This document shows, one piece after another, positions 7,095 through 13,014 of a stretch of 13,014 nt of DNA. A program made the translations under genes and the position numbers. Position 1 is the stretch's first letter. Each line of letters opens with the position of its first letter. Source of the stretch: Bacteroidota bacterium (GTDB taxonomy: Bacteria; Bacteroidota; Bacteroidia; Bacteroidales; Prolixibacteraceae); the NCBI GenBank assembly GCA_023393265.1, contig JAEWME010000155.1:1-13014 (forward strand), read 5' to 3'. A model generated the notes under the pieces. It was given only the letters and a program-made list of their open reading frames with translations. It was not told the DNA's origin and searched no databases.

Positions 7095-7163
7095 CCAATG
7101 ATTTTTTTCATGCTTTCGGCATGGTCAAAAGTCTATTTTTGTCGAAATTCTGAAGAAAAACTT

Positions 7164-8252
7164 ATGCAAATTACAGCCTTTAACCAAATTCACAAGCAAC
7201 TGGGCGCCAAAATGGTAGAATTCGCCGGATTCGAAATGCCCATCGAATATTCGGGAATCAAAGATGAACACATGACTGTGCGCGAAGCCGTCGGTGTGTT
7301 TGATGTATCGCACATGGGCGAATTTTGGGTGAAAGGCCCGAATGCCTTCGAACTGGTGCAGCGAGTTACTTCGAACGACGTGTCGAAACTCGTTCTTGGT
7401 CAGGCACAGTATTCCTGCTTTCCCAACGGAAAAGGCGGTATTGTAGACGATTTGCTGGTTTATTTCTACGAACCTGAAAAATATATGCTGGTTGTAAATG
7501 CTGCCAACATCGAAAAAGATTGGAACTGGATTGTCTCGCAAAATACAAACGGAGCGGTGCTCGAAAACGCGTCTCCCGAAATCAGTCAGTTGGCCATTCA
7601 GGGGCCAAGAGCAGAGGCAACTTTGCAAAAACTTACTAACATCGATTTATCCGAAATAAAATACTACACTTTTGTTACCGGCTCCATTGGCGGTGTCGAC
7701 GACGTGATCATTTCGGCTACCGGTTACACCGGTTCAGGAGGTTTTGAACTGTATTTCAGGAATGAACATGCCGAGCATCTCTGGAAAGCGATTTTTGAAG
7801 CAGGTGCTGAATTCGGAATTAAACCCATTGGTTTGGCAGCCCGCGATACGCTCCGCCTCGAAATGGGCTTTTGCCTCTACGGAAACGACATCGACGACAC
7901 CACTTCGCCGATTGAAGCCGGGCTGGGCTGGATTACCAAATTCAACGGTCATTATTTCATCGACAAAGATTTTCTGCTGATGCAAAAGCAGGAAGGCGTT
8001 GAACGCAAATTGCGCGGTTTCGAAATGATCGACCGTGGCATTCCGCGTCACGACTACGAATTGACCGATCAGGACGGGAATGTAATCGGCCGAGTCACTT
8101 CAGGTACCATGTCGCCGGTGTTGAACAAAGGCATCGGGATGGCATACGTTCACAAAGCCTATGCTGCCATTGGTACTGAGGTTTATGTGAAAATTCGTGA
8201 GAAATTACTGAAGGCCAAAATCGTCAAAATGCCGTTCATCAATCCGGCATAG
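7164..8252 (+). CDS. gcvT: Glycine cleavage system T protein (aminomethyltransferase)
   Basis: 362 residues from the ATG at 7164, close to the usual length of about 364. T protein moves the aminomethyl carbon from lipoylated H protein to tetrahydrofolate, releasing ammonia and giving 5,10-methylene-THF; it acts in the cytoplasm with GcvP, GcvH and Lpd. Landmarks: MVEFAGFEMPIEY (17-29), the FDVSHMGEF motif (46-54), GGIVDDLLVY with the conserved Asp pair D95-D96 (91-100), ATGYTGSGGFEL (185-196), GLAARDTLRLEMG (223-235), the GNDIDDTTSPIEAGLGW segment (240-256), and the C-terminal barrel with TSGTMSPVLNKGIGMAYV. The frame could be extended 24 codons to a TTG at 7092, but that lies in the -7 box and the conserved start is MQITAFNQIH. 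No other gcv gene is in the window. Transcription ends at the hairpin at 8408-8439. Confidence 0.97.
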   Translation: MQITAFNQIHKQLGAKMVEFAGFEMPIEYSGIKDEHMTVREAVGVFDVSHMGEFWVKGPNAFELVQRVTSNDVSKLVLGQAQYSCFPNGKGGIVDDLLVYFYEPEKYMLVVNAANIEKDWNWIVSQNTNGAVLENASPEISQLAIQGPRAEATLQKLTNIDLSEIKYYTFVTGSIGGVDDVIISATGYTGSGGFELYFRNEHAEHLWKAIFEAGAEFGIKPIGLAARDTLRLEMGFCLYGNDIDDTTSPIEAGLGWITKFNGHYFIDKDFLLMQKQEGVERKLRGFEMIDRGIPRHDYELTDQDGNVIGRVTSGTMSPVLNKGIGMAYVHKAYAAIGTEVYVKIREKLLKAKIVKMPFINPA

Positions 8253-8295
8253 TTTGGTTTGAAACGATTGTTTTGTTAGGCTTGACGTAGCGGTC

Positions 8296-8361
8296 GTCAT
8301 GCTGAATTTATTTCAGCATCTCAATTTATATCAACAGATTCCTAAACAAGTTCGGAATGAC
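8296..8361. repeat. Palindromic interspersed-repeat-like element (66 bp)
   Basis: The element is bounded by GTCAT (8296-8300) and ATGAC (8357-8361). Its two 26-bp arms (8296-8321 and 8336-8361) are inverted copies, 19 of 26 positions complementary. The left arm is itself a perfect hairpin: ATGCTGAA (8299-8306) and TTCAGCAT (8312-8319) around a 5-nt loop. The 'GTCATGCTGAA...TTCAGCATCT...GGAATGAC' wording recalls dispersed intergenic palindromes of Bacteroidota and Chlorobi genomes (REP/MITE-like). Only one copy lies in the window, so dispersion is recalled, not shown. Confidence 0.6.
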
Positions 8362-8407
8362 TTGGCGTTATTCGTTGCTTGACACAACACTATGATAAAA
8401 TAGAAAG

Positions 8408-8439
8408 TCCGGTGAATTTTTTTCGCCGGATTTTTTTTT
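8408..8439 (+). terminator. Strong rho-independent terminator of gcvT
   Basis: TCCGGTGAA (8408-8416) pairs with TTCGCCGGA (8422-8430): a 9-bp GC-rich stem with one G-U pair and a 5-nt T loop, followed by nine T residues (8431-8439). It isolates gcvT from the sigma-factor operon. Confidence 0.9.
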
Positions 8440-8468
8440 GATGTAATGAAATTTGCGGATGTACGTCT

Positions 8469-8476
8469 TAACTTTG
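8469..8476 (+). promoter_or_regulatory. Bacteroidota-type -7 box for the ECF sigma operon
   Basis: TAACTTTG fits TAnnTTTG and lies 22 bp before the sigma-factor ATG, so the leader is short. A TTTG at 8452-8455 is nearer than the normal -33 position (13 bp spacer). The match to the housekeeping -7 suggests that the operon is not solely driven by its own ECF factor. Confidence 0.5.
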
Positions 8477-8498
8477 AAAACAAGCAGAAAATGACTGA

Positions 8499-9041
8499 AT
8501 GCTAGCCAGAGATTTTAAAACCGATGTACTTCCGCTGAGCAACAAACTGATGCGGTTTGCCTGTCAGATACTTCAGGATGAAGAGGAAGCAAAGGATGTA
8601 CTTCAGGACATATACCTGAAACTCTGGCAAAAGAGAGACGATCTGCAAAAGGTTGAAAATTTGGAGGCTTTTGCAATGCGCATGATCCGGAACCGGTGTC
8701 TGGATGTGATCCGCGGACGCAGAACGGTTTCGATGGAAGTGGTAAAAAAGGCTGCAACCGACGAAGAAGAAAGCACTGCCAGAGACCACACCGAGATTAC
8801 CGATTCAGCCAGTCTGGTTAAACAGATCATCGCTGGATTGCCCGATCTGCAGCGAACGATCATTCATCTGCGCGATGTCGAACAACTGGAATATGAAGAG
8901 ATTGCCGATGCCACCCAATTGAATGTGAATGCCATTCGTGTCAATTTATCGCGGGCCCGCAAAAAGGTGCGCGACGAAATTTTAAAAATTCAGAATTATG
9001 GAATTACAGAGAATCAACATACTGTTGCAAAAGTACTTTGA
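8499..9041 (+). CDS. ECF-type RNA polymerase sigma factor
   Basis: 180 residues, normal for group IV (ECF) sigma factors with only regions 2 and 4. Region 2 (about 8-76) includes A-C-Q-I-L-Q-D-E-EEAKDVLQDIYLKLW, the polymerase-binding and -10 recognition helices. Region 4 (about 106-163) includes LPDLQRTIIHLRDVEQ and the helix-turn-helix YEEIADATQLNVNAIRVNLSRARKKVR. The ATG at 8499 is chosen because an ATG at 8491 runs into a stop after four codons. The last 44 nt overlap the start of the membrane-protein gene in another frame, so coupled translation is likely. The target promoters are unknown. In Bacteroidota, sigma genes of this type are often followed by a membrane protein and a DUF4252 protein, as here. 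Confidence 0.93.
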   Translation: MLARDFKTDVLPLSNKLMRFACQILQDEEEAKDVLQDIYLKLWQKRDDLQKVENLEAFAMRMIRNRCLDVIRGRRTVSMEVVKKAATDEEESTARDHTEITDSASLVKQIIAGLPDLQRTIIHLRDVEQLEYEEIADATQLNVNAIRVNLSRARKKVRDEILKIQNYGITENQHTVAKVL

Positions 9042-9540
9042 GGCCGAAACAACCCTCGACGAGGAAAATGAACTGATCACTTATTTTTCGTCCGGCGATG
9101 TGGATGAAAACCTGAAAATGTATGTTCCCATGTTTTCAGGAATGAAGGAACTTTTGGCCGAAGAGCAGCCAACCCTGGGCGACGAACTCATGAATCACAT
9201 TCTGGAATCGGAGCACCGCGAAAAGCTGCGTTACCGCTGGATGTGGCAGGCTGTGAGCGGAGTGGCCGCTGCTGTAATTGTGGTGATGCTTGCTGTGAAT
9301 TATTACTCAGGACGAACCCAGTGGAACGATACATTTAAAGATCCTGATCAGGCGTACGTTGAGGCTGTAAAAACCCTTCAGTTTGTATCTGAAAAGTACA
9401 ACAAAGGACTGGCGCAACTGCGGCCTGTGGGGAAAATAGAAAGCGCTGTTTCTCCGCTAAGTTCAGGAATGAGTAAAATTAACAAAGGCTTCGAACAAGT
9501 GAATGAAATAAGTGAATTGAATAAAAAACTAAAAAAATAA
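8998..9540 (+). CDS. Single-pass membrane protein, candidate anti-sigma factor
   Basis: 180 residues with one membrane segment at about 83-103 (W-M-W-QAVSGVAAAVIVVMLAV). The N-terminal 80 residues would be cytoplasmic: RINILLQKYFEAETTLDEENELITYF is the short helical motif seen in many Bacteroidota proteins coded just after ECF sigma factors. The C-terminal part is periplasmic and begins with DPDQAYVEAVKTLQFVSEKYNKG. There is no zinc-finger (HxxxCxxC) anti-sigma motif, so inhibition of the sigma factor is inferred from order and topology. The start overlaps the sigma gene by 44 nt; it is preferred because the conserved ELQRI-LLQKYFE-TTL segment begins at once. The next gene starts 5 nt after the stop. 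Confidence 0.8.
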   Translation: MELQRINILLQKYFEAETTLDEENELITYFSSGDVDENLKMYVPMFSGMKELLAEEQPTLGDELMNHILESEHREKLRYRWMWQAVSGVAAAVIVVMLAVNYYSGRTQWNDTFKDPDQAYVEAVKTLQFVSEKYNKGLAQLRPVGKIESAVSPLSSGMSKINKGFEQVNEISELNKKLKK

Positions 9541-9545
9541 AAAAG

Positions 9546-10046
9546 ATGAAACGTTTATTGATAACCCTTGCATTGTTTATCCCCATCATAGTGATGGCAC
9601 AGGACGGAAGTCCGATTGATAAGCTTTTTAACAAATATGCCAACCGGGATGGCTTTACGACCGTGAACATCAGCGGTGCCCTGCTCAATTTGGCCGGCAA
9701 GTTTAGCGATGATAAGAATTCGGAAGCTTCGGCCCTCGAAAAGATTAGTGGCATCCGCATTCTTTCAGTCGACGACAAGTCGCTGAACAAGGGTCTTAAC
9801 TTTTACAAAGAACTGGAAGCCGACGGTTTTTTTGCAAACAACAAGTACGAAACGCTGATGGAAGTGACCGACAAGAATGAAGTTGTGAGGTTTTATGGGC
9901 GAAAGAGCGAAAAAGGCAAGCTTTCGGAACTGTTGCTCGTCATTGGCGGCGACGATAATACGCTGATCAGCATTCGGGGAGTTATCGACCCGAGCGACAT
10001 TGGAAAAATAACCGGATCGTTGAATCTGGATGTTAAAGTGAAATAG
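9546..10046 (+). CDS. DUF4252 domain-containing secreted protein
   Basis: 166 residues. A signal peptide is clear at 1-18 (MKRLLITLALFIPIIVMA, cleavage before QD), so the product is exported. The rest fits DUF4252, a Bacteroidota family with no known activity: IDKLFNKYANRDGFTTVNISG near the start, a middle ISGIRILSVDD strand, and a C-terminal pair LSELLLVIGGDDNTLISIRG and ITGSLNLDV. It lies 5 nt after the membrane-protein gene and ends at a strong terminator, so it is the last gene of the sigma-factor operon. The pairing suggests a role in envelope sensing or response; no biochemical function is known to me. Confidence 0.85.
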   Translation: MKRLLITLALFIPIIVMAQDGSPIDKLFNKYANRDGFTTVNISGALLNLAGKFSDDKNSEASALEKISGIRILSVDDKSLNKGLNFYKELEADGFFANNKYETLMEVTDKNEVVRFYGRKSEKGKLSELLLVIGGDDNTLISIRGVIDPSDIGKITGSLNLDVKVK

Positions 10047-10057
10047 CAATACTCCTG

Positions 10058-10087
10058 AACCCCTTTTCCCGAAGGGGTTTTCTTTTT
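10058..10087 (+). terminator. Rho-independent terminator of the sigma-factor operon
   Basis: AACCCCTT (10058-10065) and AAGGGGTT (10072-10079) form a perfect 8-bp stem around a 6-nt loop, followed by a T-rich tract, 11 nt after the DUF4252 stop. Confidence 0.9.
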
Positions 10088-10142
10088 CTGGCGACTTCCG
10101 AAAATTTGTTTTATTTTTATTCCTGAAATTAGCACAATCAAG

Positions 10143-10931
10143 ATGAACCCTCAGGATTTCTGGAATAAATATGAGTTTTCGGTCGGGCAGGCACTGCAGT
10201 TCAGGGCGGGATATGCTGAAATTTTGGTGAAACACATTGCCAATGGCTGGCTGATTAAAAATCGTGTTCTGGCTGAGCCTGCCGAAGAATTGCTGGTCAC
10301 ACCGATTGACACCTTTGATGACGATCAGGATGTATTTCATTTTCAAACCGGTAAGTCACATCTGCTTCATGTTGTTCCGGCATTCCCAAACAAATCGGTG
10401 GTTTTCAGGAATAACAAAAACATCAAAATAAGCGCTGGTCAAACAGCCAGCCTTTTTTTTAGAGTCCCGCTCACCATTCAGTTTTATTTTCAGGAAGTAA
10501 AGGACGAAAACAGGCTTTTCGAAACTTCGCTTCAGCGGCTGTCGGATACCTGGTTTGGTGAAACCGACAATGGTGAACCGGCCTTTTCGATTGGCAGTAA
10601 TTACGACAAAACATTCGATGCAGTTCGTCTCAATCCCTGGGAAGCCATTATTCCCGCCGAAATCATCAACAACACACTTGGTTTGCTCGACCTGCAGCGA
10701 TTGATTTTGCGTGTGGAAGACTTTTCAGTTTACCTTCGCCATCAGCAGCTTTTGTCGAACCATGTAGCCATCGAATTCAAGGGGCTCGAAACGGCTGGAA
10801 GTGTGAACCTGACCACCCGGCGCGACCTGCACGGACAAAAACCTATACTGCTTGCCCGTCCGCGTGGCAGCGAAACACGGAACCTGCTCCGCAAGAGTTT
10901 CTTTTTTATTAAGAACATTTATCAAAGCTAA
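10143..10931 (+). CDS. DUF432-like protein upstream of a mechanosensitive channel
   Basis: 262 residues, no signal peptide or membrane segment. The sequence is mainly beta strands, including a VTPIDTFDDDQDVFHFQT stretch (51-68), a SAGQTASLFFRVPLTIQFYF segment (97-116), and a SDTWFGETDNGEPAFSIGSN segment (134-153). The strand order and the adjacent MscS gene recall DUF432, a family of unknown function often coded beside MscS channels in archaea and some bacteria. The assignment is from memory of pattern and context, not a search, so it is moderate. The stop is 3 nt before the channel start, which points to joint expression and perhaps a channel-linked soluble partner. The start ATG at 10143 follows the previous operon's terminator. 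The gap before it lacks a clear TAnnTTTG box; TATTTTTA at 10112-10119 is the nearest. Confidence 0.6.
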   Translation: MNPQDFWNKYEFSVGQALQFRAGYAEILVKHIANGWLIKNRVLAEPAEELLVTPIDTFDDDQDVFHFQTGKSHLLHVVPAFPNKSVVFRNNKNIKISAGQTASLFFRVPLTIQFYFQEVKDENRLFETSLQRLSDTWFGETDNGEPAFSIGSNYDKTFDAVRLNPWEAIIPAEIINNTLGLLDLQRLILRVEDFSVYLRHQQLLSNHVAIEFKGLETAGSVNLTTRRDLHGQKPILLARPRGSETRNLLRKSFFFIKNIYQS

Positions 10932-10934
10932 ATT

Positions 10935-11771
10935 ATGGACCTCGGTCTTTCACATTATTTCAATCCTGAGACCATCGATAAGTTTATCAGGATCATTTTT
11001 ATCCTGATTATTGGTAGCGGTTCCATTCATCTGATTTCATATCTGATAAAACGGTCGCTGTATAAAAAACTTTCGAAGCAATCGATGATGCTTGTAATCA
11101 GGACCATTGTTTATACGGGTTATACCGGGCTGGTACTGATTGTAGTACGCGAATTGAACTACGACCTCACTGCCTTGTTTGGCGCTGCCGGAGTCGTTGG
11201 TATTGTGATTGGTGTGGCTTCGCAAACGAGTATCGGAAACATCATCAGCGGACTTTTCCTTGTTTCTGAAAAATCGTTCGAATTGGGTGATGTGGTACGC
11301 ATTGGAGACAAATCAGGAACCGTTTATTCCATTGACCTGCTTTCGATAAAAATAAAAACTTTCGATAATTTGCTGATTCGGATTCCAAATCAAACGGTTA
11401 TTTCTTCGGAAGTAACTAATGTGACAAAATTTCCCATTCGCAGGCTCGACTTCCAGGTGGGCGTGGCCTACAAGGAAGATTTGGCGAAAGTGAAAAGTTT
11501 GCTCGAAGATATTGCCCGCAACAACCCTTTGTGTCTCGAAGAGCCGGAGCCAGTCATCATTTTCCAGGCGTTTGGCAGCAGTAGCATCGACATTACTTTT
11601 GGTATATGGTTCGAAAAAACGAATTTTATGGCCGTAAAAAACAGTGTCTTTCAGGAGATTAAAACGTCCTTCGACCGCGAAGGCATCGAAATACCTTTCC
11701 CGCATGTGAGTTTGTACGCCGGCGAAGCGAGCAAACCCATCAAAATGGAGATGGAAGAAAAGTCGCGATAA
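10935..11771 (+). CDS. MscS-family small-conductance mechanosensitive channel
   Basis: 278 residues, similar to E. coli MscS (286). Three membrane helices are visible: about 17-37, 52-74 and 79-110. The third has the pore-lining Gly/Ala pattern GAAGVVGIVIGVASQTSIGNIISG and leads to the FELGDVVRIGDKSGTV beta domain (115-130), followed by IRIPNQTVISSEVTN (148-162), the standard MscS segment, and the C-terminal alpha/beta domain with IPFPHVSLYAG. It opens under membrane tension and releases solutes on osmotic downshock. The upstream DUF432-like gene lies 3 nt before the start and the CstA gene 12 nt after the stop, so the three probably form one operon. Confidence 0.94.
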   Translation: MDLGLSHYFNPETIDKFIRIIFILIIGSGSIHLISYLIKRSLYKKLSKQSMMLVIRTIVYTGYTGLVLIVVRELNYDLTALFGAAGVVGIVIGVASQTSIGNIISGLFLVSEKSFELGDVVRIGDKSGTVYSIDLLSIKIKTFDNLLIRIPNQTVISSEVTNVTKFPIRRLDFQVGVAYKEDLAKVKSLLEDIARNNPLCLEEPEPVIIFQAFGSSSIDITFGIWFEKTNFMAVKNSVFQEIKTSFDREGIEIPFPHVSLYAGEASKPIKMEMEEKSR

Positions 11772-11783
11772 AATGAATTGAAA

Positions 11784-13014
11784 ATGATTACTTTCTTACT
11801 GTCGGTTGCCGCCCTGGTGCTAGGTTATGTTTTCTACAGCAAACTGGCCGAGCGCATTTTTGGTGCTGATGGAAACAGGGAAACACCAGCCCTCATTATG
11901 AACGATGGCGTGGATTACCTGCCATTGCCCAAATGGAAAACTTTTCTCATTCAGTTTCTGAATATTGCCGGACTTGGCCCGATTTTCGGTGCAGTGGCCG
12001 GTTCGATGTGGGGACCGGTGGCTTTTCTTTGGATTGTTTTTGGCTCCATTTTTGGCGGTGCGGTACACGACTATTTCTCCGGAATGCTTTCAGTGAAGCA
12101 TCGCGGACTAAGTATTCCTGAAATTGTGGGCATTTACCTGGGTGTGGGTGCCAAACAGTTTATGCGCGGCTTCACTGTGATTTTGATGGTGATTGTCGGG
12201 GCAGTTTTTATTATGGGACCGGCCAAAATTCTGGAAAGCCTTACGCCTGAGTCGCTCACCATTACTTTCTGGGTTTGGGTGGTTTTTGTTTACTATGTGC
12301 TGGCCACCATGCTGCCAATCGATAAAATCATCGGGAAGGTTTATCCGCTCTTTGGTTTTGCGCTGCTTTTTATGGCGGTTGGCCTCACCATTGCTTTATT
12401 CGCAAAAGGATATCAGATTCCGGAATTGACATTGGATAGCTTTCGAAATCAACACAACACTCCTGATAAATTTCCGATTTTCCCGATGATGTTCATCACC
12501 ATTGCCTGCGGCGCTATTTCAGGGTTTCATTCCACACAGGCGCCGCTGATGGCGCGCTGTATTACCAACGAGAAGCAGGGCCGTGGCGTGTTTTACGGGG
12601 CGATGATTACCGAGGGAATTGTGGCTTTAATCTGGGCCGCGATAGGCATGGCTTTTTATCGGGGCGTTGGCCCATTGAACGAGGTGATGGTTGCCAACAA
12701 GGGAAATGCAGCTTTTGTGGTGAACGAAATTTCCAACTCGCTGCTTGGAAAACTCGGGGGCGCGCTTGCTTTGCTTGGTGTAGTCGCGGCGCCAATTACT
12801 TCGGGAGACACTGCCTTCCGAAGCGCCCGATTGATTGTGGCAGATTTCTTGAATTTTAAGCAAGGGCCAATCAAAAACCGGTTGATGATCAGCATTCCGC
12901 TGTTTGCGGTTGGTTATGGCTTAACGTTGGTCGATTTTGCAGTGATCTGGCGGTATTTTGCGTGGGCCAATCAAACACTGGCGATGGTTGTTTTGTGGGC
13001 GATTACTGTTTACC
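11784..13014 (+). CDS. CstA-family carbon starvation protein / transporter, 3' end outside the window
   Basis: The frame is open from the ATG at 11784 to the right edge (410 codons), so the C-terminus is missing. An ATG at 11773 hits a stop after two codons, so it is not used. The protein is a polytopic inner-membrane carrier with the CstA landmarks: NIAGLGPIFGAVAGSMWGP (59-77), a GGAVHDYFSGMLSVKHRG loop, GFHSTQAPLMARCI, and APITSGDTAFRSARLIVADF. The family takes up peptides or pyruvate (E. coli CstA and BtsT). The Bacteroidota proteins are shorter than E. coli CstA (about 700 residues), and the region seen fits a protein of about 480. It follows mscS by 12 nt, with a weak ribosome-binding site, so it is probably the third gene of that operon. 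The substrate is not known. Confidence 0.93.
   Translation, partial: MITFLLSVAALVLGYVFYSKLAERIFGADGNRETPALIMNDGVDYLPLPKWKTFLIQFLNIAGLGPIFGAVAGSMWGPVAFLWIVFGSIFGGAVHDYFSGMLSVKHRGLSIPEIVGIYLGVGAKQFMRGFTVILMVIVGAVFIMGPAKILESLTPESLTITFWVWVVFVYYVLATMLPIDKIIGKVYPLFGFALLFMAVGLTIALFAKGYQIPELTLDSFRNQHNTPDKFPIFPMMFITIACGAISGFHSTQAPLMARCITNEKQGRGVFYGAMITEGIVALIWAAIGMAFYRGVGPLNEVMVANKGNAAFVVNEISNSLLGKLGGALALLGVVAAPITSGDTAFRSARLIVADFLNFKQGPIKNRLMISIPLFAVGYGLTLVDFAVIWRYFAWANQTLAMVVLWAITVY

Noticed and set aside
6952..7098. N-terminal extension of the Hpt protein by 49 codons
   Set aside because: The extra segment is not Hpt-like and covers the divergent promoter region; the conserved domain begins at the ATG at 6951.
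7092..7163. N-terminal extension of gcvT by 24 codons to a TTG start
   Set aside because: The TTG lies inside the -7 promoter box, the extension has no T-protein similarity, and the family's conserved start fits the ATG at 7164.
7095..7163. Glycine riboswitch ahead of gcvT
   Set aside because: The predicted leader is only about 60 nt and holds one 5-bp hairpin; the aptamer needs far more sequence.

Overview
The window looks like a chromosomal segment of a member of the Bacteroidota. The signs are LytS-type kinases paired with LytTR regulators, a DUF4252 gene behind an ECF sigma factor and a small membrane protein, TAnnTTTG-type -7 promoter boxes, weak Shine-Dalgarno sequences and moderate GC. 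Genus cannot be read from the sequence. No tRNA, rRNA, CRISPR array or insertion sequence was seen. Transcription switches direction once, in the divergent gap at about 6952-7163: every gene to the left is on the minus strand and every gene to the right is on the plus strand.

Left half (minus strand, read from right to left). A stand-alone Hpt phosphotransfer protein (6951-6598) is followed by a terminator-like hairpin. After a 296 bp gap comes a tightly packed cluster: a soluble kinase with seven PAS domains and a LytS-type core (6301-2990), a subclass B1 metallo-beta-lactamase with all zinc ligands (2974-2231), a receiver-only response regulator (2229-1810), an SRPBCC-fold protein (1813-1319, ATGA overlap), a full LytTR response regulator (1250-495), and a GNAT acetyltransferase that runs off the left edge (493-1). 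Gaps are 15, 1, -4, 68 and 1 nt, so co-transcription is likely. Upstream of the kinase lies a 12-bp direct repeat with a 21-bp period, the geometry expected of a LytTR operator, which suggests autoregulation. A B1 beta-lactamase inside a two-component signalling operon is the most unusual part of the window.

Right half (plus strand). gcvT (glycine cleavage T protein) is followed by a palindromic interspersed repeat and a strong terminator. Then comes an ECF sigma factor / membrane protein / DUF4252 module closed by a second strong terminator. The last operon holds a DUF432-like protein, an MscS-family mechanosensitive channel and a CstA-family transporter cut by the right edge.

The two halves may be linked functionally. 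LytS/LytTR pairs in enterobacteria control CstA-type pyruvate transporters, and a cstA-like gene lies about 5.5 kb from the kinase. This is inference only.
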